Source: Cycas panzhihuaensis (taxonomy: Eukaryota; Cycadophyta). Taken from it: DNA of 64,000 bases. This document shows, piece by piece, positions 23,061 through 36,918 of the stretch; position 1 is the stretch's first letter; the number at the start of each line of letters is the position of its first letter. Location of the stretch: the NCBI GenBank assembly GCA_023213395.1, contig CM041465.1:49049741-49113740 (forward strand), given 5' to 3'. Under the pieces are notes generated by a model. That model did not search any database. It was not told the origin of the DNA and saw only the letters and a list, made by a program, of their open reading frames with translations. The position numbers were made by a program, and so were the translations under genes.

Positions 23061-24021
23061 TTAGTGGAAATTTAGCCAAGCTTTATAGCTTGTACACTTA
23101 GATATATGTGGTCATATGCCCATCCCTTCTCTCAAACAAAAGTGGTGCTATATTACTTTCATTGATGATTTTACCAAGATAGTATAGGTTATTTTTCTTG
23201 TAAAGAAAGATGAAGCTTTTTCTATATTTTAAGCTTTCAAGTCCCACATGGAAAATGAATTTAGATTTAAGATCAAAATACTTAGGATTGATAATGGTGA
23301 CGAGTACACATCTAATGAGTTTGAATTATACCTACGTCAGCATAGAATCAAACACCATACCATTGTTGCAAGTACACCTGAACAAAAATGGAGTTGTCGA
23401 GTATATGAATAGGACCATCATGAACATAGCTTATGCTATGATGGTATATAAGAACGTCTCTATCTATCTTTGGGCTGAGGCTATCTGGACTATTGTGTAT
23501 TATATCAACACTATTAGTCCTTGCAAAATCAACTCCTCTCCACATGAAATACAGTATAGACAAACCTCCTCCATCTCTCACTTCAAAATTTTTGGCTCTA
23601 CTTGTTATGCTTATATTCTAGAGGAACACATAAACAAGCTCTAAGATAGAGCCCTCAAAGGAATCTTTGTTAAATACCCTATGGACAAAAATGAGTACAA
23701 AGTTTTTATACCTTCACAACATAAAATTATCATCACTAGAGATGTTATCTTTGCAGCGACTGAAGATCAATTACTCGGACTTGACTCCAAGATACCCTCA
23801 TACTGATTTAACGATGCTACATAATTTGATGTCTAGATTCCAAAATTTAGGGAGGGAGATGCTCAACAGTTGCTAAAAATCTTAGAATATGATAATAGAA
23901 CCCCAAAGGATATAAGTTGTGACTCCCAACCAATGTGTACACATCCAATACCATCATTTATGAATAGCCAAGTTGACAAAGGTAAAGCCATAGCTAAAGG
24001 ACCATCTTCTCTAATATCAGT
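23061..24021 (+). pseudogene. Copia-3 integrase remnant, interrupted downstream by LTR-4
   Basis: DICGHMPIPSL-like and FIDDFTK segments start the core at 23100-23180. The catalytic Asp lies in LRIDNGDEYTSNEF (about 23280) and the catalytic Glu in NGVVEYMNRTI (about 23390), in another frame. The C-terminal segment LWAEAIWTIVYYIN is followed by HFKIFGSTCYAYI. At least one frameshift and several stops are present. The linker between integrase and RT is cut at 24021 by LTR-4 and resumes at 28689. Confidence 0.8.
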
Positions 24022-24343
24022 TGTTAGAAAACGTAATTGAAGTAAACAAGGTGGACTGAATTTTTTACATCAGGCAGATAATAAGCAGAGGCAGATCGCA
24101 CGGGACACCATGTTGTCGTGGGAAACCCTTACGGGTGAAAACCCACAAATAAATAATAATTACATTATAACAAAATGATAATACATAAAGGTGGACTTTG
24201 ATCTATATTTATAGATCTAAAGTTCCAAATATAATTACAATTACATCCATTAGGTCACCACAATCGAGACTATTCCACCACATAATTAGCCATACAAATA
24301 GGAGCCCACTTTACATTAGGTGGTATGGTCATATATTTTAACA
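24022..24343 (-). repeat. LTR-4 3' LTR
   Basis: TGTTAGAAAACG to TTTTAACA. Differs from the 5' LTR at roughly one position in eight, mostly transitions. Confidence 0.9.
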
Positions 24344-27300
24344 TCCTCTCTTAATATAAATGTGGGGTAACAAGAATTATTATTAGGAATAAATCCCCTC
24401 TCAAGGATAACCTTACTCAACCTAATATGCATAAACGTTGATGTAGTGATCTTGAATTAAATGTAATGGTTCCATGCATTGTATGTACTCAATTCTTTGG
24501 AAATGCTCCAACAGACCTGCAACCATACAACTCTCTCTACGCTTGACACTTTGTCTATTCCAATCAACCATATTCCTGTCACTAAACCAAGAGGATGAGC
24601 CACTTAAGCCATATGAATCGCCTCTTCAAGTCTTTGTTAAGGAACACTTATATGATATGATATGATACCCAACTATTTGAAGCTGCTAAAGTGAGGATCA
24701 AATGGACCAATAAACATAGAAATTGGTGCTAAACATCTCATCATACCTTAATCCGTCTTTCTACTAGCCATCACCTATGCAACAAGCTTACCAACTTGCA
24801 AATCAACCAGGTACATTGCTTCAATACAACTCTCCATTGTGAATCTATACTCACTAGAACGTTGGCATCTATTAGAAGTTTTGACTGGCATGCTGATCCA
24901 TGATCTTCTGTCATATTGCAGGTCTTCAACTGTCAATGGAACATGGGATTATAATCCATGTCACTTCATCTAATAACTCCCCATCATCAATCTGTCACTA
25001 AATCCTACTTTCGTCTCAAGCACAACGTTAGGAAAACAACCTCCACACCTGCTGAATAGCGCCATAGACAAGTGAAGCAATATAGGATAAAACCTGTAAC
25101 CAAATGATACTCAGCATGATATGTTAACAACTTTATAACATCTAGATTGATTACAATGTATTTCCCTTATAGATCACACTGTTTGTGAGCTGAACAACTG
25201 ATATGCTTCAAACACTTGCAATCCTACTACTATAATCTTTGTCTAAGATGTGTGCACTTCAATGTACCAAGGGAAATAAATGGAAGGCTTCTAACTTGGT
25301 CCAAACACAATTCATGAGAAGAAATTATGCCATGAATAGTCACAAAAGGGGTACCCATACCTGTCTGCTATAGCTTATACTAATAAACCATGGGAGGTAA
25401 ACACAACATGTACTAAACCTCACCATCTACATCATGATATTCACATGCAATGTAACCTGACAAGCTAACTATACATGCCATGACAAAGGCATAACTGATT
25501 TTAAGGCTTCTCGTCTTAGACCTTTCCATTCACACTTCAATTTTATCAAGCACTTCACTTCGGTTCCACATCAGACTTGTTCAGATATGCACCCATGTTA
25601 AACCAGCATTAAACAAGGCCACAAACCTCATGCTATCATTAGTCCAACTATCAAAGTATAATGGTCCATCATCAATGACAGCCAATCATACATGAAAATT
25701 CTGAACTTCATCACCTCATACACATCTGATCTAACTAAACTTAAATGTAATCATGAATTAATCACACATTTATTTTACTGAATAATCATATAAATTTCAC
25801 TAATTTTGTGTAATGATCAATGCCATACTCAAACAGTAATAGAGTTTATGTTGAGTTGCAATAAAGGTATCTTAAACGTGCTTTTTTTCTTCTTCGCCCA
25901 TACTTGCCCTCAATCCTCTCTTATATAAAACGCATTCAAGGAGGTAACATGTCGCCTCATCTCGCCCTACAGGCACCCCCAATTTCACCCTAAAAAACCT
26001 GTTCTCAACCTACCCATCAAACTCACCTCAATTTCACCTTTAAAACCTCACAACATATGCCCAAAACTTACCATATAATCACATGAAATAAGCACGCATC
26101 ATCACCTCATCTTGCCCATTAGACAATCACCATTGTGCATGCAACAAACATGCCTCAAATTGCCTACTCTTGCCCATAGAGCAAGCGTGCTTAATGCACT
26201 CTCTTCAATCATCTCAAATTACCAACATCTCTTATGCAAAACATACACTAGAGAGATAACCATATCATCATTAAATGTCACCACCTCGTCACCAATTAAG
26301 AGTGCAAAGTAAGCACTCACCACTTTCCATATCACTTCATGTCACCAATAAACAATGAAGCCTTGTGCTATCTAATATCAATACTATGCAATAAAGAGGA
26401 TTTAATATATCAAAGCTCCTTCTTCAAAACATGATTTAAATAAGGATTACTTTTGATATATTAAAACATAGTATCAATTAATAACACTTCAATATATTGA
26501 TAAAACAATATATTATGCATGCCTCATCACTTGATAATGATGATAGCGCAATAGTGATAAATTAAATCAAGGTGACCTTAACATATATCATGAGTGATTC
26601 AATATAAATCATCGTAATGATATAATACATAGGCGACATATGTGTTATTAGGCCGACATTAATTAGAATGATCATATGCCAAATATATGGGCGACTACAT
26701 AAGCAACGACTGCCAATATAATCCACCGACAAATAGAACTGCAATTATATTCACAAGTAATATGATCATGATGAACATGCAATGTGTTGGGTAGAGTGAA
26801 AATATACAGTTGTAAATTTGCACAAAATCAACTGATATGGTTGGACGATTCGATACTCTAGTGGGTGATGTCAACTATATATCGTTTCTCTGGATAATTG
26901 CGTAGTACATAGGCTATAGAATATCATTACAGTGTGGTTGTAGATGTATACTCAAATATGCAAAGATGAGATGATTGTAGCATGATATCCCAGGTGAAAA
27001 TACATCACGCGACCATAACAACTGGGCAACTATCACTGGTTGTATTGATGTTGATAATGCAAACATCAGGGCAGCAACATATTAAATCAAATAATGGCTC
27101 ACACACTTCATATAGACTGTATGCCTCTCAGATGGGTGACTATGTATTTAATGGAGAATTTTGTAGAGATGGCTCCTAGTCAGATTTATCGGTGGCTTCA
27201 AAAACACGACGGCAACGATTCAATATCAGAGTTGTATAAAATAATGGCAGGCGACACACAAGAACATAGGCGGCAACTACATTATCATTGTGAAGTGTGT

Positions 27301-28361
27301 TACTGTGTATTTAGGCGGTCATAATATATACGACGCAATCTTCAACTGAGGGACAAAACGATCAGTGTGACCATCACACAAATGTAAACATTATGCAGGC
27401 AGTCAATTCTATAAGCAATTTTGCACTAATGAATATGTAGACTGATGGAGATAAACATCATAAGTGACTTACAAAACTGAGTAATCTATATAGAGATGAC
27501 TTAACATACATTATCCATGGCTGTAGTATTATTTTCTAAAGGGCAATTGATAACATATACTTCAATGGCTTAATTAAAATCATCACTTAGACAACTGGTG
27601 GTAATTAAATATATTAAATTTGGGCTATATTTATCATCACACGGTTATCCAGGAGACACAGAGGTGCAGTATACATTAGCTAAGCAAATAGATATAAATA
27701 CACATGTGAATATATCAAGGGCAGCATCACTAAAATATATCATGGGTGACTTTTCATTCATGGTTGCAAATCCAGACAATTATATATACATGGTTAATTA
27801 AATACAGATGGGCAACGTAAGTACATAATACAAACTGTACTTATCACCAACAATGAGTAAATAATTAATCTGGGGATGTATAATACAATAACAGGCTACA
27901 AAATATATTATTCAAACCCTAAATTTATCAACGGGTGAATATATATGAGCATACCTTAATATTTGTTGTCGTATTATCATTTCACGATACTGCAACAGGC
28001 TCATTAGGGTTTCATCACTCTCCCACCAGTAACAAGGGATGACAATCAACTCTATGGTGCACAAACTCAGTGGTAACGTCAAACAGGGATTCAACACCTT
28101 CAATAGACTCAAATGACACTCTCATAGGCCAGTAACAGAGTTAGCACTCGTCCACACACCTCCATGTAGCTCAGAGTACTTGTAAATAATAGACAGAAGG
28201 TACCCAGGGATCCACCATCAATCATCCACACTATTATGGTTATTTTGTAGGGTTATCAGGCATGCTAATCTACAAAGAGAAAGCCAACATGACCTAGCAC
28301 CATCGATTGGACCACTGACAGCATTCACCTGCATATGCATGACCTACATGCTCTGATACTA
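24344..28361 (-). other. LTR-4 interior, non-coding
   Basis: No protein domain was confidently recognised apart from a possible Copia RNase H trace near 24440-24600 on the minus strand. Words such as GGCGAC and GGCGGCAAC recur irregularly between 26630 and 27320, hinting at a degenerate repeat. The PBS lies at the right end. Confidence 0.6.
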
Positions 28362-28683
28362 TGTTAGAAAAAATAACTGAAGCAAACAAGGTCGATAGGA
28401 TCTTTCACATCAGGTAGATAACAAGTAGAAGCAGATCGCACGGGACACCATGTTGCTATGGGAAATCCTTACGGGCAAAAGCCTACAAATGAATAATAAT
28501 TCTATTATGACAAAATAATAATACATAAAGGTGTACTTTGATCTATATTTATAGATCTAAAGTGCCAAATATAATTATAATTATATCCATTAGGTCACCA
28601 CAATCAAGACTATTCCACCACATAATTAGGCACGTAAATAAAAGCTTACTTTATATTAGGTGGTACGGTCACATATTTTAACA
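28362..28683 (-). repeat. LTR-4 5' LTR
   Basis: TGTTAGAAAAAATAAC to TTTTAACA, same length as its partner (322 bp), followed by the TSD TCAGT. Confidence 0.9.
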
Positions 28684-28688
28684 TCAGT

Positions 28689-29940
28689 GGATGGCCCACC
28701 TTCTTCAGCAGCGTCAACTTCCTCTGTGTCAAACATTTAATATAATCCTTTCTAGGATCAAAACAAAGACCAAGAGGCTGTGGAAATAAAAACCTCATTC
28801 CTAACTCAAGGTTTTTATGAAGCCTCTATCTATGTAAGGACATGCGACTATATGAGATAGGCAAAACTAGTACTAGAAGTGCCCATAGAGTAAGGATGCA
28901 TGAATCACTTTTTGTTGAGCTTGAACCAACATAATTGCACCTTGCTCTTAATTAGGAGCCCCTAACATACCAAGAAGATGTAAAACATGTAGCTTGGAGA
29001 AATGCCATAAATAAAGAGTACCAATCTCTTATCAATAATGGTACATGGGAACTTATTGATCTACCACTTGGAAGAAAGATAGTTTAAAACAAATGGGTGT
29101 TTAAAAATAAGTACAGATCATATGACACCCTAGAAAAATATAATGCAAAGTTGGTAGCAAAAGGAGTCATGTAAAGGTAAGGCATTGACTACATTGAAAT
29201 CTTTGATACTATAACTAGGTGGCCTACAATAAAAACTCTTATAGTCTTAGCTGCTCAACATGGTTAGAAAATCTACCAACTCGATGTTAAGACTACATTT
29301 CTCAATGGGGACCTTAAAGAAGAAATTTACATGGGTTAGCCAAAAAGATATGAGATTGTTGGTCAGGAGCATAAGGTTTGCAAGCTCAAAAAAACTTTGT
29401 ACGGCCTAAAATAAGTCCATTATGCTTAGTTTACCAAGTTGTCTAAAGGAATGAGACAACTTGGATATGAGATTTGTGACTATCAAGATATTGATGTAAC
29501 ATTATCCATCAAGCACTAAAATGATAAAGTCACTTATCTCTTAATCTTTGTGGATGATATGCTAATAGTGGGGAATAACGAATAGGTAATCAACCAACTT
29601 AAGAAGGACCTTGCTAAAACTTTAAATTGTTTGACATCAGATTGATGAAATATTACTTAGGAATTGAAGTAACTCAAAAGAATGGCAAAATATTTCTCTC
29701 CCAAGAAAAATATATTAACAATCTTCTAACAAAGTTTCAGTTGGAAGGTACTCGAATAGTGAATATACTTATGGAACTTAATATTAAACTCTTAATTGAT
29801 AGCGACACTAAGGAGGCAGATGCAACACTTTACAAACAACTTATATATAGTCTTATTTATACTACCAATACAAAGTTAGATATTGCACACTTTATTAACA
29901 TTCTTGCAAGATTCATGATAAATCCTAAGTAGAATCACTG
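28689..29940 (+). pseudogene. Copia-3 reverse transcriptase remnant
   Basis: After the LTR-4 insertion the polyprotein resumes. RT landmarks appear in order: NGTWELIDLPLGRK (29040), LVAKGV (29150), IYQLDVKTTFLNGDLKEEIY (29270), KLKKTLYGLK (29385), LLIFVDDMLIV with the catalytic box FVDD at 29547-29558, then KYYLGIEV (29650) and a GSLIYTTNTKLDIAHFINIL-like segment (29845-29900). At least eight in-frame TAG/TAA stand at expected Gln or Trp codons, for example within the YGLKQxxxAW segment. Confidence 0.9.
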
Positions 29941-30457
29941 ACAAGCTACAATATGAGTGTTGAGGTACTTGAAGATGACCAACAAATATGGTTTGTTATA
30001 TGAACCCAATGTAGAATTTAAACTTTATGCATACACAGACTCAAACTTTGCTAGAGATAAAGACACAAGAAGATCTACGTCTAAGTGTATAACATTTCTT
30101 AGAATAACGCGAATATCATGGAGATCCATATGGTAGAAGATAATTATAGACTCAACTATTGAAGCTGAATATATTGCTGCTTTTGAGAAAAGCAAGGAGG
30201 TGATATGGCTTAGAAAATTATTAAATATATTAAATGCCACCCAAACAAGTTATATTAGCTTACATGTAGATAATCAATCTATAATCCAAATGGCTAAAAA
30301 TCCTGTATTTCATTATCATACCAAACATATAAGTACAAAAGTCCACATGATTAGAGAACTAGTTTATAATGTCACAATTCAACTGGAGTACTGTCCCACA
30401 GCAGATCAAGTGGCCAATATCTTCACCAAATCACTCAAGAGGGTGAAGTTTGAATAG
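29941..30457 (+). pseudogene. Copia-3 RNase H remnant
   Basis: The final Copia domain: YTDSNFARDKDTRRSTSKC (30030-30090), SWRSIW-like, STIEAEYIAAFEKSKEVIWL (30150-30210), VDNQSIIQMAKNPVFHYHTK (30267-30325), and the end CPTADQVANIFTKSLKRVKF. It degrades the RNA strand during reverse transcription. The open part 30200-30457 has no stop; earlier parts do. Confidence 0.9.
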
Positions 30458-30932
30458 TTCTAAAAGCAACTTGGTCTTAGGGCCTCTATCTCTGACTAGT
30501 TGAAGGAGATGGCAATAGGACCATCATACTTTGTCTCACTCATAAAAATCCCTTATAGGTGTAGAAGGATAAGAGTAAGTCTCTACTCTATCCCATTCAT
30601 GAAAACCCCTTGTGGATGCGAAAGGATAAGGGTTGTATCATTTTAGAAAATTAGAATATGTAAAAACCCAAAAAAATATGGTGGATGACTAAATGGTATA
30701 CGGAGACTCAGTAGATTTTAGCTACAAAATTTATTATACTGATTAGTTATCTGGCTTTATTTAAAGAGCTACATGGGCCAGGTTAGTAGATTAGAAAATC
30801 TGTGGGTTTTCTTCCCCATAGGGGTTTCCTACAAAAGTGTCATAGTAGTTTATTTTGTAAGAGGCTCAAATGAAGACCTCATAAGATAGAATAAAATATG
30901 ATGAAATGACCTTCTACCATTAAGGGGGAGAT
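30458..30932 (+). other. Copia-3 3' non-coding region and polypurine tract
   Basis: About 475 bp between RNase H and the 3' LTR. It contains a roughly 70-bp repeat pair (AAATCCCTTATAGGTG near 30548 and AAACCCCTTGTGGATG near 30603), a stem-like module TGTGGGTTTTCTTCCCC followed by GGGGTTTCC (30802-30832), and the polypurine tract TAAGGGGGAGA at 30921-30931. Confidence 0.75.
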
Positions 30933-31229
30933 TGAAAAAGGTTAATGTCACAAGGTCACTACATTAGTTGATTATTTCTAAAAAGGGTCTTAAGTGGACT
31001 TTAAATTATATTACTTAAGTAAAATATACTTTCATATGCATTATGTGTAATTTCATTTCACCTAACTCTAATGCTCTCTCTCTCAATATAAAAGTAAAAG
31101 CTCAATAAAGGAGGCTCATTCTTACCTCCCTATTTTTTGAGAGCTACTCTCTTTCTCTCAAGTCTCTCTTACTCCCATATTAACCTTTGTGTTTAGTGCA
31201 TAAAGATGAAGGATAGATCCACTATTTTC

Positions 31230-31230
<1 letters not shown>
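30933..31230 (+). repeat. Copia-3 3' LTR
   Basis: TGAAAAAGGTTAATGTCACA to ACTATTTTCG, aligning with 18553-18850 with about one difference in ten. The terminal CA has become CG. Confidence 0.9.
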
Positions 31231-32490
<1,260 letters not shown>

Positions 32491-33014
32491 CTTAGCCACA
32501 ATAGTGCAAAGCTCTTGCATGATACCATGTAGTGAAAATGAGAGCAACTTGTAAGAGAAATAGCCATCAAACTTATAAACCTACAAATGCCTATTGTTAT
32601 CTTTCAAAACCCTACCAAATATATATATATAATAGATATATGTAATACATTAAGTAAGCATAATAGAGCTACTATAAAATCCTAACTACACCGTGACGAA
32701 TCCTTGACAAATCTTGCTATTGAAGGGGCCCAAAACAAATGCAATAAGAACCCTTCAAGATGAATATATGCAACTAACACCACCTTATCATCTTTCCTGA
32801 AATCCTTGCCTCATAGAAAGGTTATATGCACTTAGCAATAGGGCTACAATTATGTAATATCCCTCTCTCTCCTTGGATATACCGATTTCATCTAGTGTTA
32901 GACACACAAAATGAAGAAGGTATAAGAAACCATAAATAATGTTTTAGGATGCTTGCAAGCTTATTAACCTTAATAGTTGAATAAAACACCCTTAACCAAA
33001 CCTTAGTAACTATT
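32491..33014. other. Short non-coding interval between Copia-3 and Copia-5
   Basis: No gene recognised. A reverse-strand TGGTATCATGCAAGAGC at about 32511-32527 resembles a primer-binding site, but no matching LTR pair was found. Confidence 0.45.
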
Positions 33015-33362
33015 TGGTAATATGAAATCATATACATATATTCCTATCCATAAAATCTTTAACCATGTACAACAAGCAAACAAAAGATACACAGATAATA
33101 CAGATGCACAATACATAGGATTTATGTAGGAAAACCCTTTTAGGAAAAACCCACCACAAAAGATCCTTTGGATCATATTGCTTACTTCACAATGATTTAA
33201 TACATTAAATACACAAGGGCTTAAGGCTTTTATTTTCTTTTAAGAGGTGTCACCTGATAAGGGCCATAACCCTCTAAATTCTTTGTACCTTTTCACTAAT
33301 CACCATTAGTTAAACTACATTAACATTAACTTGTGGCTTAATAAATAATTACCATGTTAACA
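33015..33362 (-). repeat. Copia-5 3' LTR
   Basis: TGGTAATATGAAATCATATA to CATGTTAACA. Aligns with 53097-53443 over its length; includes a GGAAAACCC...GGAAAAACCC module near 33129-33160. Confidence 0.85.
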
Positions 33363-33399
33363 TCCCTCCTTAATATGAATGTGGGGAGCCTGCATCCTA

Positions 33400-34940
33400 C
33401 AATAGTTATATTATCATGAAGGCTAGGACTATCCTTCAACTTCTTTATCTTTATTGATACATTTTCTCTCAATGATAACATCGGTGAGTCCTAATCTGGT
33501 ATATATCTTTGTGAATTGATCTTCAGTAAGTGGCTTGTTGAACACATCCATATACTAGAATTCACTCAGATAGTAGTTGACTTATAACTTCCCTAACTTG
33601 ATCTGTTCACAGATGTAGTGGTGCTAAATCTTGACATGCTTCATACATATATGAAATTCTAGATTCTTTGATAAATGAATGGTACTCTGATTATCAATAA
33701 AGATAATCATATGTCTATTACAAACTCCAAAAGACCTTGAAACCATACAATTTCCTTCACACTAGCACTAAGTCCTTGATATTCAGCCTTTGTAGAAGAT
33801 AGTGCCACTAATTGCTACTTCTTTGACTACCATGAAACAAATCCATTACTAATACTAAATATGTATCCAATAATGGACTTTTGATCATTAGAGTCTCCTC
33901 TCCAATGAGTATTTGTATAGCCATATAATCTTGTCTCCTCATCTTGATAGTATTTAAGACCAAGATTGATTATTCCTTTTAGATATTTTAGAATTTGCTT
34001 TGTTGCAACCTAATGAGGCTCCTAAGGATTCTACATATAGTGGGAAACTAATCCAACAACATAGGTGATATCTGGTATGGTATGAGTCAAGTAGATTAGA
34101 CTCCCTTCTAACTGGTGATACTTCATTCCATCTACAGAGAGTTTAGCCATATCCTTCTATATTCTTGTGCCCTTAATACATGGTATTATAATGGGTTTAT
34201 AATTCTGCATCCTAAACTTCTCCAGTAAGTTCTACACGTATAACAACTGTAATATCATGATTCAATCATCTATTTGCTTGATCTGAATGCCCAAGAAATA
34301 GTAAAGTCTCTTGAGGTCTATCATATTAAAATAGGCTCCCAAATTAGACTTGACTTCTATTATAGTCTTTTCATAATTACTGTCGATGATTAAACCATCC
34401 ATATACACCACACAAACAACTATTGAAGTCCCCTTTCTTTTTACATACAAATTCAGGTTGAGTTCAAAAATTTTAAAACCTTCAACTTTTAACTTATCAT
34501 CCATCTTCTCATACTAAGCATGGGGTGCTTATTTCAGGCTATAGATTGATTTTTTTAATCAACATATAAGATACTTCCAGCCTTCCCTAATGAATCCTAG
34601 AGGTTGTGATATATATATCTCCTCCTTTAAATCTCCATTAAGAAATGCAGACTTAACATCCATCTAGTGTAACTCTCAACCATAAATAACTACTAAGGAA
34701 ATGATCAATCGGGCCTTCATCATTCTAGAGACTGGTATAAATATCTCCTCATAGTCAATTCCTGCTTTTTATTTGAATCCCTGAGCAATAAGTCTGGCCT
34801 TGTACTTATCTACCTCTCCATTAGAGTAGAACTTCATCTTATACACCTACTTGCATCCAATAAGATTTTTTATCAGAGGAAATGAAACTAAATTCCATAT
34901 ATCATTCTTTATTAATGAACCATACTCCTCATCTATCAAA
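33400..34940 (-). pseudogene. Copia-5 reverse transcriptase and RNase H remnant
   Basis: The minus strand gives RNase H (STKAEYQGLS and KEIVWFQ-like at 33730-33830) and, higher in coordinate, RT. The stretch 34262-34504 has the active-site segment VVYMDGLII, where the usual YVDD has become Y-M-D-G, and the following YFNMIDLKRLYYFLGIQI. The N-terminal RT half ([20 protein letters not shown]) is at 34590-34680. The active-site change plus stops show it is dead. Confidence 0.85.
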
Positions 34941-35339
34941 GCTCTCCATCATGGATCTCCTTTTGCTTCATCAAACGAATAAAGTTCATTAGACTTATTG
35001 GTGTCTACCAGTAAAGTTTGACTGGCATGTTAACTTCTTGTTCTTCTATCATCAATTAGGGTATGCATTACCACATTAGAATTTGTAATAGTCTTCTTTG
35101 CCTATAAAGGTATAGAAGAACCTATTGCTAGAGGTACTTCTTCTCCTGATAACTCCTCACTATTACTCAACCCACTTGGTCCTGCTTCCTCATGTATTCT
35201 AGTGATTGGTTCATTGTCCTCTTCACTTGGTGAATCTGGGAATGGGAGTAGGAGGTAAAACTATTCTTCTTATGATCTGTCAGCATGATGCATTGATGAC
35301 TCATCAAATTTATATCTTGATTAACCATAATCTTCTTCC

Positions 35340-35995
35340 TCTGTGGATCCTATAGTTTGTAAGATTTATTCTGATCATAATATCCCATGAATATATATTT
35401 TAGACTTTTTCGATCTAACTTCTTATGAGTATCATCTATGATGTGTGCATATCCAATACACCCAAAGGTTCTCAAATGGCTAATGTCATGTTTCTGACTA
35501 ATCTATGTTTCTTTAGGGGTCATGCTACAAACTACTTGAGTGGGTACCTAGTTTAAAATATACACAATAGTCGCCATAACTTCTACCTAAAACATCAGTG
35601 GTAGGTTTTTAGTATACATCATATACCTCACCATCTCCATCATAGTACAGTTCTTTCTTTCAACAACTCCATTCTATTGTGGGACATATAAGACCATAAA
35701 TTCCTACTTAATACCATGATTGTGGCATAACTAACTAAATGCATGATTATTTTATTCCTTACTATTATCACTTATTAACGACTTAATTTTCTTATCATTT
35801 TCATTTTCCACCATCGCTTTCTAGTCATGGAAATGATCAAGTACATCTGACTTATTCCTTAGAAAGTAAACCCAGGCCTTGCTAGTGTAATTATCTACAA
35901 ACACAAGGGTGTAATGAGCTCCTAATATTGAAGGATTTGGAAGTGGTCCTATTATATCTGAATGCATAAGCTCCAGCTTCTACTTGGCTCTCTAA
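35340..35995 (-). pseudogene. Copia-5 integrase remnant, cut by Gypsy-6
   Basis: Minus-strand integrase C-terminal segments (GVVERKNCTMMEMV-like at 35610-35660, HLRTFGCIGYAHI-like near 35440-35480) precede RT in the expected order. The core is cut at 35995, where the TSD GCATT and the Gypsy-6 LTR begin; the remainder resumes at 50385. Confidence 0.75.
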
Positions 35996-36000
35996 GCATT

Positions 36001-36826
36001 TGTTGACTTAGGTTGTTCCCACTATACTTGTGGGAACAGTGCACTTGTCAAGGTTACACAGCGCTATAGTCTAGTTCAGGATACTATCAACATGGTCATT
36101 CATATACATTCCACATATATTTCATAGAGTGATACACAGCAGTACAGAAGTCAATACATACTCAGCAAATCATCATCACAACACCAAGAATACACCATTT
36201 TCCACATAACTCTTCCTTTTATTAAGTAATCAAGTTAATTTACATAGAGGCTGGAATGCATTCCGAGCATTCTAGTAGCATGCAGTCCTTCTGTTACATA
36301 TGCATACCCAGATGGTACTTATCATACAATGATGCTCCAAATGGCTGTCATACGTACTGTCTCCTACACCTTTGCATACCCGTGATAATCGGCTCTCACC
36401 CTAACTTGGTGAATCATGCGTACCTCCTTAAGTACTCATGTTGGTACCTTTTGGCTGAAGGGTTATGACTGCCTGTCATAACCATACCCCTTCAGTCATA
36501 CATACCCTTTCATTAATCACTTAGTAAGCACTTAATTAATTCATCCTTTGTATCCGTACATCTGTACGTACATCTGGCACCTCAATAGGTCTTCACTGGT
36601 CTCTTTGAGTCATACATACTGCTTCTACTCGGTTCCGTTCTGCCATCGGTACGTATCTGTCATACGTACCTATTCTAGGTACGCACCTGTCATACATACC
36701 CAGAATACTAGTTTTTCTGCCGTTTTACCTCGTGCGTACCTCCGTACGGTCCGTACCTACACAACTCAGGTTATCTGACCTACCTTTGGTCCTCACATAG
36801 CCATTGGATCACTTTTGACTCCAACA
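36001..36826 (-). repeat. Gypsy-6 3' LTR (826 bp)
   Basis: Starts TGTTGACTTAGG, ends GACTCCAACA. About fifteen differences from the 5' LTR in the first 300 positions, nearly all transitions. A perfect 8-bp stem (GTTCCCAC/GTGGGAAC, 36015-36037) lies just inside the end. The LTR is rich in CGTAC words such as CGTACCTCCGTACGGTCCG at 36732-36750. Confidence 0.93.
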
Positions 36827-36918
36827 TCTATCCCAGGTCAACAGTTATGGGTTTGAGCATCCTTGCTTAACAAACTCTAAAAAATCAAAATTTCAGGGTA
36901 TCCCTCCCCCCCTCTGTC

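Larger units (their letters stand above)
24022..28683 (-). mobile_element. LTR-4: nested LTR retrotransposon with almost no coding capacity
   Basis: Two 322-bp TG...CA LTRs (24022-24343 and 28362-28683) with a perfect TSD TCAGT at 24017-24021 and 28684-28688. A PBS-like word GTATCAGAGC (minus strand, 28350-28359) lies inside the high-coordinate LTR and a purine tract (minus strand, AAGAGAGGA) inside the low one, so it is minus-oriented. The 4.0-kb interior has no long open frame. A weak RNase H echo (VVWLQ context) can be made out near 24500-24560. It is either a LARD-like non-autonomous element or a very decayed Copia. Confidence 0.88.
18553..31230 (+). mobile_element. Copia-3: Ty1/Copia element with nested LTR-4 and a SINE
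   Basis: Plus-strand element. A 5' LTR (18553-18850), a PBS at 18853, a long leader, gag, GAG-pre-integrase, integrase, RT, RNase H, a polypurine tract at 30921 and a 3' LTR at 30933-31230 occur in the canonical Copia order. Without LTR-4 (4.66 kb) it would be about 8 kb. Gln and Trp codons are frequently TAA/TAG. Because it sits in a TA-rich microsatellite, a target-site duplication cannot be distinguished from the repeat itself. Confidence 0.9.
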
